A DNA stretch of 11,369 nucleotides, taken from positions 1 to 11,369 of the forward strand of contig USRX01000016.1 of NCBI GenBank assembly GCA_900557275.1. Reading direction: 5' to 3'. The stretch comes from an uncultured Roseburia sp. (GTDB lineage: Bacteria > Bacillota_A > Clostridia > Lachnospirales > Lachnospiraceae). The notes below the pieces were generated by a model, which searched no databases, was not told the DNA's origin, and was given only the letters and a program-made list of their open reading frames with translations. Positions 7,131-11,369 of this stretch are shown piece by piece (position 1 is the first letter of the stretch; every line of letters starts with the position of its first letter). Made by a program: the position numbers and the translations under genes.

Positions 7131-7169
7131 AAACTATAGGAAACTCGCTTTGCGGGTTTCTTATAGTTT
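7131..7169 (+). terminator. Terminator-like hairpin after etfA
   Basis: An 18-base left arm (7131-7148) pairs fully with the right arm (7152-7169) across a TTT loop, with two G-T wobbles and otherwise Watson-Crick pairs. On the + strand only TTT ends the arm and no long T-run follows. On the - strand the stem runs into TTTTT, so it is better formed as a terminator in that direction and may act in both. Confidence 0.7.
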
Positions 7170-7261
7170 AAAACAAGAAGGATTGTAAAATTGGATTTAA
7201 GAAAAACGTATATGGCAGGCTGAAAAAAGGTATTGCATATTTTTCTAAAATCAGGAGAAAA

Positions 7262-7318
7262 TGACAATATTTTTGATATACATACAGGAAAGTATATATA
7301 TTTGATAAAATATTGTCA
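7262..7318. repeat. Perfect 12-bp inverted repeat overlapping the regulator promoter
   Basis: TGACAATATTTT (7262-7273) is the exact reverse complement of AAAATATTGTCA (7307-7318), with 33 bases between them. The right arm contains the -35 hexamer TTGTCA of the regulator promoter, so a protein binding both arms could loop or block it. Candidate autoregulatory operator; the wide gap argues against a terminator. Confidence 0.55.
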
Positions 7319-7341
7319 AATATGCTAAATAACGGTATAAT
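7313..7341 (+). promoter_or_regulatory. Promoter of the MerR-type regulator gene
   Basis: TTGTCA (7313-7318) and TATAAT (7336-7341) are separated by 17 bp: a 5/6 -35 and a perfect -10. The spacing is normal, unlike the two 19-bp promoters of the catabolic operons, so this promoter should not need MerR-type distortion. Confidence 0.75.
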
Positions 7342-7405
7342 GAGTTTCGGCCCATGTGGAGAAGAAGAGATTTTAAAGGTACGAATGTTGGGAAGGAACT
7401 AGCCT

Positions 7406-8272
7406 ATGAAAAACAAAAAATATTACTCGATTGGACAGGTGTCGAATATCTGCAAGATACCTATTAAGACATTACGTTATTATGACGAAATGAAGATTTT
7501 GATACCAAATGTCCGAAAAGAAACGAGTAATTACCGTTATTATGAAAGAGAACAGCTGACAACAGCATTTATGATCCGTCAGCTCAGACAGCTTGGATTT
7601 AACCTGAAAGATATTAAAGAAATCATAAGCCGTGACGGTATGAGCAGTTATACCAGTTATTTGGAAAAGAATCTGGAGGAGATTCAGGCGGAGCGAGACC
7701 GTTTGGATAGACTGTATGATGAAAATTTAAGACTGCTTGATCGACTGAAATGCGGAAGTGATTGTCTGGAAGATGAAAAAACAAGAAGAGAACCTGCGGA
7801 ACTGTTTCATATTGAACAGCTCCCACAGATCGCTTTGTTAAAAGCAAGAGCAGTATGTGAGTCTTATCATAATGAAGAAGTTAATCTGGAACGATGGATT
7901 GAAATTTATGAGGATGCAGTCGAACATCATCAGGAAGTATCCGGACCGATACATGTAACATATCATACAGAGATGTTTGGACAGTTTTTTCAGAAAGACT
8001 GTGACATTGAGTTTGCTGTTGAGGTAAAGCAACCGGAAACGGAAGCCGAAAATGTTTGCCAGTTTGGTGGTTTTCAGGCAGCTGTTACCACATATTGTGG
8101 TCCTTATTCTGATATTTTTAAACGATATATTTCATTAAAACGCTGGATAGACGAACAGGGATATGAAGTTTGCGGAGAAGTAACGGAACGTTTCCTGATA
8201 TCACCAATTGATACGGTAAACGAAAAAGAGCATGTAACGCAAATCCTTGTGCCAGTTAAAAAACTGAAGTAA
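7406..8272 (+). CDS. MerR-family transcriptional regulator with GyrI-like effector domain (BmrR type)
   Basis: The 288-residue protein has an N-terminal winged helix-turn-helix (about 6-75) with S-I-G-Q-V-S-N-I-C-K-I-P-I-K-T-L-R-Y-Y-D (8-27), typical of MerR proteins. A coiled-coil dimerisation helix follows (about 82-115), then a GyrI/BmrR-like ligand domain (about 133-286) ending with V-T-E-R-F-L-I-S-P (259-267) and I-L-V-P-V. E261 sits where such domains have the buried acidic residue that contacts ligand. A C-x-x-x-C pair (C116, C120) lies at the end of the coiled coil. AAGGA (7394-7398, as A-G-G-A-A) lies about 8 bases before ATG. It is transcribed alone between two terminators. It lies directly upstream of a preT promoter that has the 19-bp spacer and internal dyad expected of a MerR target. 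Likely the local activator of both operons (inferred); the effector is unknown. Confidence 0.88.
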   Translation: MKNKKYYSIGQVSNICKIPIKTLRYYDEMKILIPNVRKETSNYRYYEREQLTTAFMIRQLRQLGFNLKDIKEIISRDGMSSYTSYLEKNLEEIQAERDRLDRLYDENLRLLDRLKCGSDCLEDEKTRREPAELFHIEQLPQIALLKARAVCESYHNEEVNLERWIEIYEDAVEHHQEVSGPIHVTYHTEMFGQFFQKDCDIEFAVEVKQPETEAENVCQFGGFQAAVTTYCGPYSDIFKRYISLKRWIDEQGYEVCGEVTERFLISPIDTVNEKEHVTQILVPVKKLK

Positions 8273-8310
8273 GAGAAAGAACCGATTGTTCTGAAATGAC
8301 TATGAATACA

Positions 8311-8347
8311 ACAGGGTATTCCGTAAAGGAGTACTCTGTATTTTTTT
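8311..8347 (+). terminator. Rho-independent terminator of the regulator gene
   Basis: ACAGGGTATTCC (8311-8322) pairs with GGAGTACTCTGT (8328-8339) across loop GTAAA, a 12-bp stem with two G-T wobbles, followed by A and seven T residues. It lies 39 bp after the regulator stop. Confidence 0.9.
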
Positions 8348-8464
8348 GCATCCTTTGAAAATATAGATGATTAGATCAAAAATAAAAAGTATGTGCAAAC
8401 TAACCATAAAAGACTCATCAGAAACGGATTTATGTATTTATAAAAAGACAGAGACAAATTTTCA

Positions 8465-8488
8465 AAACTCTACCATTGTGGAGAGTTT
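8465..8488. promoter_or_regulatory. Candidate operator, 24-bp dyad (site B)
   Basis: AAACTCT (8465-8471) and AGAGTTT (8482-8488) are perfect 7-bp inverted arms, extended inward by CCA (8473-8475) with TGG (8479-8481) apart from one unpaired A. The element closely resembles site A at 1720-1744 and lies 44 bp before the -35 box of the preT promoter, against 45 bp at site A. No T-run follows. It probably marks a shared regulator, centred near -94. Confidence 0.62.
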
Positions 8489-8532
8489 ATAAAAAAACAC
8501 GGAAAATAATTTTAAAATTATGCAAATTATAC

Positions 8533-8563
8533 TTTACTTGCCATTAGGGGCAGGGGTTACAAT
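8533..8563 (+). promoter_or_regulatory. Candidate MerR-type promoter of the preT-preA-transporter operon, 19-bp spacer with dyad
   Basis: TTTACT (8533-8538) and TACAAT (8558-8563, 5/6 match) are separated by 19 bp. Inside the spacer TGCC (8539-8542) and GGCA (8549-8552) form an inverted repeat around ATTAGG, resembling the C-C-N-N-T-A-G-G-type dyads of BmrR-family operators. The G-rich patch stands out from its AT-rich surroundings. This is what a MerR activator that untwists an over-long spacer would use; the MerR gene lies just upstream. Confidence 0.65.
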
Positions 8564-8640
8564 AAAGTCACTTAATAATTCGGAGGAAATCACTAAGAAA
8601 ATAAAAGTGAGAAAGAAAAGAGAAAGGATGGTATTGAGAC

Positions 8641-9849
8641 ATGAGTAAGACGATTATTTCATCTTATGCCAGCGAATTGGAAAAAGGGTACGATTACAGA
8701 CTTGCAATGGAAGAGGCTTCCCGATGCCTGCTTTGCCACGATGCACCGTGCAGCCAGGGATGTCCTGCCGGAACAGATCCGGCCAAATTTATTCGTTCCC
8801 TTCGTTTCAGAAATATATATGGAGCAGCGGAAACAATTCGTACGAATAACCCGTTTGGCGGAAGCTGTGCGAATATATGTCCATATGGAAATCTTTGCGA
8901 AGAAGCCTGCAGCAGATGCGGCATCGACAAGCCGATTCAAATCGGAAAACTGCAGAAATTCCTTGTAGAACAGGAAAAAGCGCTGAACATGAACTTGGTG
9001 GAAGCAGGAGAGCCGAATGGTAAGAAAGTTGTCTGTATCGGTGCAGGTCCTGCATCCCTTACCTGTGCAAGAGAACTGGCAGTACAGGGATATGACGTAA
9101 CTGTTTATGAGGCAAATGACAAAGCTGGCGGCATGCTTACTTATGGTATTCTTCCATCCAGACTTCCACAGGAAATCGTAGATTTTGATGTGGAGCAGAT
9201 TGAAAAAGCAGGCGTTAAGATTGTATATAACCATAAGATTGATGCAGCTGAACTTGCAAAACTGAAAGAAGAAAATGATGCAGTATTTGTAGGTGTAGGT
9301 CTTTGGAAATCCAAACCGGTTGATATTCCGGGCGCAGATCTTAAAGGTGTTGTACAGGCAATTGATTACCTGAGAGAAGCCCGTACAGATACAGAAAACT
9401 TCCACCCAGGAAGCAATGTCGTAGTTATTGGTGGCGGAGATGTTGCTATGGATTGTGTTTCTACAGCAAAACAGTTAGGAGCAACAGCTACAATTGTATA
9501 CAGACGTACTATTGAAGAAGCACCTGCAAATATGGATGAAGTAACTGCAGTACAGAATATGGGTGTTCCGATCATTACACAGTTTGCACCGGAAGAGATT
9601 CTTGGAGAAGGCGGATATGTAACCGGATTTAAAGCAAAAGGAAGAGATGGATATTCAGAACTGCTTTTGAGGGCAGACAGAGTAGTATTTGCAATTGGTC
9701 AGTCACTGGATGAGACATATGAAGGCATAAAAGAAGGCGAAGGAGTGTTCCTTGGCGGAGATATGGCTCATGGAAGAGGACGTACAGCAGTAGAAGCAGT
9801 TGCAGATGGCAAAATTGCAGCGTTTAAAATCGCAGAATATCTGAAATAG
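8641..9849 (+). CDS. preT: PreT, NAD(P)H-dependent dihydropyrimidine dehydrogenase electron-input subunit
   Basis: The 402-residue protein resembles the GltD-like flavoprotein family to which PreT belongs. The N-terminal iron-sulfur region holds two Cys clusters (C29, C32, C37, C41 and C76, C80, C86, C90, with C93). Next come an FAD-binding G-A-G-P-A-S (134-139), a [10 protein letters not shown] motif (163-172), the NAD(P)H-binding G-G-G-D-V-A-M-D (264-271) with Y-R-R-T (287-290), and the C-terminal [15 protein letters not shown] of the FAD domain. In E. coli PreT takes electrons from NADH and passes them through FAD and Fe-S centres to PreA, which reduces uracil and thymine. ATG at 8641 follows a modest AAGGA (8624-8628, spacing 12). 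It is first in the preT-preA-transporter operon; the preA ribosome binding site overlaps its stop codon. The preA partnership makes other GltD-like roles unlikely. Confidence 0.9.
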   Translation: MSKTIISSYASELEKGYDYRLAMEEASRCLLCHDAPCSQGCPAGTDPAKFIRSLRFRNIYGAAETIRTNNPFGGSCANICPYGNLCEEACSRCGIDKPIQIGKLQKFLVEQEKALNMNLVEAGEPNGKKVVCIGAGPASLTCARELAVQGYDVTVYEANDKAGGMLTYGILPSRLPQEIVDFDVEQIEKAGVKIVYNHKIDAAELAKLKEENDAVFVGVGLWKSKPVDIPGADLKGVVQAIDYLREARTDTENFHPGSNVVVIGGGDVAMDCVSTAKQLGATATIVYRRTIEEAPANMDEVTAVQNMGVPIITQFAPEEILGEGGYVTGFKAKGRDGYSELLLRADRVVFAIGQSLDETYEGIKEGEGVFLGGDMAHGRGRTAVEAVADGKIAAFKIAEYLK

Positions 9850-9860
9850 GAGGCTTAATT

Positions 9861-11117
9861 ATGGCAGCGAAGAAAGACTTATCCATTGATTTTTTAGGAG
9901 TGAAATGTGAGAACCCGTTTTTCTTATCATCTTCTCCGGTAGGAAGCAATTATGAGATGTGTGCCAAAGCGCTGGAAACAGGCTGGGCAGGTATTTATTA
10001 TAAGACAATCGGCGTATTTATCCCGGATGAATGTTCCCCACGTTTTGATAATGTAAAAAAAGAGGGAACACCATGGATTGGATTTAAAAATATGGAGCAG
10101 ATTTCAGATAAACCATTGGAAGTAAACCTTGGTTATCTGAAAAAACTGAAAGAAGATTATCCGACCAAAGTAATCGTAGCAAGTATCATGGGAAGCAATG
10201 ATGAGGAATGGGCTTATCTTGCAAAGGCTGTTACAGAAGCAGGCGTTGATCTGATTGAGTGTAACTTCTCCTGTCCACAGATGACATCTTCTACGATGGG
10301 ATCTGATGTAGGAACCAAACCGGAGCTTGTAAAACATTACTGTGAGATCGTAACAGCAAATACAAATATTCCGGTCATAGCAAAAATGACTCCGAATATT
10401 ACCAATATGGAGATTCCGGCAATTGCAGCTGTAGAAGGCGGAGCAACCGGACTGGCAGCTATCAACACGATCAAATCTATCAGCCATATTGATCATGAAC
10501 TGAATGTCGGTATGCCTGTTGTAAATGGTAAATCTTCGGTATCCGGATATTCCGGAGCAGCAGTAAAACCGATTGCTCTTCGTTTTATTTCTGATATGAA
10601 ACATGATCCGAAATTAGTAGATATTCCGGTAACAGGTATGGGTGGTATCGAGACATGGGAAGATGCCCTTGACTTTATTCTTCTTGGATGTGCGAATCTG
10701 CAGGTTACAACAGCAGTAATGCAGTATGGATATCGCATTGTAGAAGACCTGATCAGTGGACTTTCCTTTTACATGGAAACACATGGTATTGATAAATTAG
10801 AAGATCTCGTAGGAAAAGCACTCCCGAGTATTATCGGAGCAGATCAGCTGGATCGTTCCTTTATGATCTATCCTGAGTTTGATGAAGACAAATGTGTAGG
10901 TTGTGGCAGATGTTATGTATCCTGCTTTGACGGTGGTCATCAGGCAATCGCCTTTAACGGAGAAGACAGAAAACCGGAACTTTTAGAAGATAAATGTGTG
11001 GGATGTCATTTATGCTTGAATGTATGTCCGGTTATGAACTGTATTACTCCAGGAAAAGTTGTGATGAAACCAAACAGAGAGGAACATGAGATCATCATGA
11101 AGACACATTACAATTAA
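9861..11117 (+). CDS. preA: PreA, dihydropyrimidine dehydrogenase catalytic subunit
   Basis: The 418-residue protein (E. coli PreA is about 411) has an FMN-binding dihydroorotate-dehydrogenase-like barrel (about 8-320) and a C-terminal ferredoxin domain (about 338-400). The active-site loop N-F-S-C-P (135-139) places C138 as the general acid that protonates the pyrimidine ring. A-I-N-T (200-203) matches the substrate-binding Asn-Thr of mammalian dihydropyrimidine dehydrogenase, and G-M-G-G-I (259-263) is a phosphate-binding turn for FMN. Two CxxCxxCxxxC sets (C345, C348, C351, C355 and C379, C382, C385, C389) bind two [4Fe-4S] clusters. It reduces uracil or thymine to the 5,6-dihydro form using electrons from PreT. 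AGGAGG (9848-9853) lies 7 bases before ATG. Known bacterial PreTA enzymes also inactivate 5-fluorouracil. No dihydropyrimidinase or beta-ureidopropionase follows here. Confidence 0.94.
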   Translation: MAAKKDLSIDFLGVKCENPFFLSSSPVGSNYEMCAKALETGWAGIYYKTIGVFIPDECSPRFDNVKKEGTPWIGFKNMEQISDKPLEVNLGYLKKLKEDYPTKVIVASIMGSNDEEWAYLAKAVTEAGVDLIECNFSCPQMTSSTMGSDVGTKPELVKHYCEIVTANTNIPVIAKMTPNITNMEIPAIAAVEGGATGLAAINTIKSISHIDHELNVGMPVVNGKSSVSGYSGAAVKPIALRFISDMKHDPKLVDIPVTGMGGIETWEDALDFILLGCANLQVTTAVMQYGYRIVEDLISGLSFYMETHGIDKLEDLVGKALPSIIGADQLDRSFMIYPEFDEDKCVGCGRCYVSCFDGGHQAIAFNGEDRKPELLEDKCVGCHLCLNVCPVMNCITPGKVVMKPNREEHEIIMKTHYN

Positions 11118-11149
11118 GTCTAAACCGATAAGGAGAAGGGAGATGTGTT

Positions 11150-11369
11150 ATGTTAAAACAAACACAGAAAGAAGTTGGGGGCGGCATTTATGAGCTGACC
11201 CCGGAAGCTACCGAGAGTCTGAAAGATTCCAAGTATTACAATGATGATCTGGCCCCCAGTACAAAAAAGGACAGAACGTGGAAAACCGGAAACTATTTAA
11301 ACCTGTGGATCGGTATGGTAATCTGTATCAGCTGTATCTCCATATCATCCACAATGGTAGCACTGGGCA
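11150..11369 (+). CDS. NCS1-family nucleobase/hydantoin transporter, 5' portion (cut by the window end)
   Basis: The frame runs off the right edge after 73 codons. The N-terminus is hydrophilic, then shows the NCS1 signature N-D-D-L-A-P (31-36), R-T-W (42-44) and W-I-G-M (53-56) that leads into the first membrane helix. AGGGAG (11137-11142) lies 7 bases before ATG at 11150. A second ATG at 11143 is in another frame and ends after 16 codons. The gene starts 32 bp after preA, so it is the third gene of the preT operon. From codon 56 onward its 55 bases are identical to the first 55 of the window, and the frame continues into the 482-residue portion there, giving 537 codons if the ends are joined. 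It is probably the same gene split by linearisation; a second, near-identical copy is the alternative. Likely role is pyrimidine uptake. Confidence 0.88.
   Translation, partial: MLKQTQKEVGGGIYELTPEATESLKDSKYYNDDLAPSTKKDRTWKTGNYLNLWIGMVICISCISISSTMVALG
11315..11369 (+). repeat. 55-bp exact terminal direct repeat, right copy
   Basis: This is identical to bases 1-55 and stops exactly at the window edge. Removing one copy leaves 11,314 bp, which closes into a circle with an uninterrupted transporter gene. The odd fixed length of 55 equals a common assembler k-mer size, which supports an assembly overlap. Confidence 0.95.

Larger units (their letters stand above)
7048..7405. other. Intergenic region between etfA and the MerR-type regulator gene
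   Basis: This 358-bp stretch has no credible gene. It contains a long hairpin at 7131-7169 that probably ends the Etf operon, a perfect 12-bp inverted repeat at 7262-7318, and a good sigma-A-like promoter at 7313-7341 for the regulator gene. The remainder is AT-rich with no further structure that I can support. Confidence 0.7.
8273..8640. other. Intergenic regulatory spacer ahead of preT
   Basis: This 368-bp stretch has no supportable gene. It contains a rho-independent terminator (8311-8347), a dyad operator (site B, 8465-8488), an AT-rich tract (8489-8532), a MerR-type promoter (8533-8563) and a leader of about 70 bases. The leader has an unused GGAGG (8582-8586) and a 13-codon GTG-initiated frame (8607-8648) overlapping the preT start; no usable start lies at normal distance from that GGAGG. 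Confidence 0.7.

Noticed and set aside
11143..11193. A 16-codon frame starting at ATG 11143, 7 bases after AGGAG and overlapping the transporter start.
   Set aside because: It is out of frame, very short and without features. AGGGAG before ATG 11150 and the NCS1 signature explain the region.
1..11369. Plasmid, phage or insertion-sequence origin for the apparently circular unit.
   Set aside because: No replication initiator, partition, relaxase, integrase, transposase or phage gene is present, and no terminal inverted repeats are seen. All genes are metabolic or regulatory.
1..11369. CRISPR arrays, tRNA or rRNA genes.
   Set aside because: No regularly spaced repeats and no cloverleaf or rRNA-like segments were seen on either strand.

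Overview
The window reads as a compact catabolic locus from an anaerobic, low-G+C Firmicute. Lachnospiraceae or another gut Clostridium relative is the most likely source. This is inferred from the strong AGGAGG ribosome binding sites, AT-rich spacers, A/T-ending codons, Etf-coupled acyl-CoA chemistry and ferredoxin-type oxidoreductases. No marker gene fixes the taxonomy. All genes lie on the + strand.

Layout. (1) Bases 1-1449 are the 3' part of an NCS1-family nucleobase/hydantoin transporter. (2) Bases 1450-1875 are a regulatory spacer with a dyad operator (1720-1744) and a candidate promoter with a 19-bp spacer (1790-1820). (3) Bases 1876-7047 are a six-gene operon: two hot-dog-fold aminoacyl-CoA ammonia-lyase-like subunits, a class III CoA-transferase, an acyl-CoA dehydrogenase, EtfB and EtfA, ending at a long hairpin (7131-7169). 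(4) Bases 7406-8272 encode a MerR/BmrR-type regulator with its own promoter and a good terminator (8311-8347). (5) Bases 8273-8640 are a second regulatory spacer with the same dyad-plus-promoter layout as the first. (6) Bases 8641-11369 are preT and preA (dihydropyrimidine dehydrogenase), followed by the 5' end of an NCS1 transporter cut by the window edge.

How the genes fit together (inference). The transporter would import a pyrimidine. PreTA would reduce uracil or thymine to the dihydropyrimidine. Two hydrolases not present here would give beta-alanine or beta-aminoisobutyrate. The class III CoA-transferase would activate the amino acid, the hot-dog pair would remove ammonia to give acrylyl-CoA (or methacrylyl-CoA), and the acyl-CoA dehydrogenase with EtfAB would reduce this to propionyl-CoA (or isobutyryl-CoA), which can donate CoA to the next substrate. 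This would be reductive pyrimidine fermentation to a short-chain acid, serving as an electron sink and nitrogen source. It resembles the beta-alanine branch of Clostridium propionicum and the caiBA-fixAB carnitine module.

Structure. The first 55 bases are repeated exactly as the last 55 (11315-11369), and the transporter frame continues across the join to give one intact gene of 537 codons. The window is therefore probably a circular or looped assembly unit of 11,314 bp cut inside the transporter gene. No replication, mobilisation or integrase genes are visible. The most unusual signals are the complementary motif loss in the two lyase paralogues and the shared operator architecture in front of the two operons.
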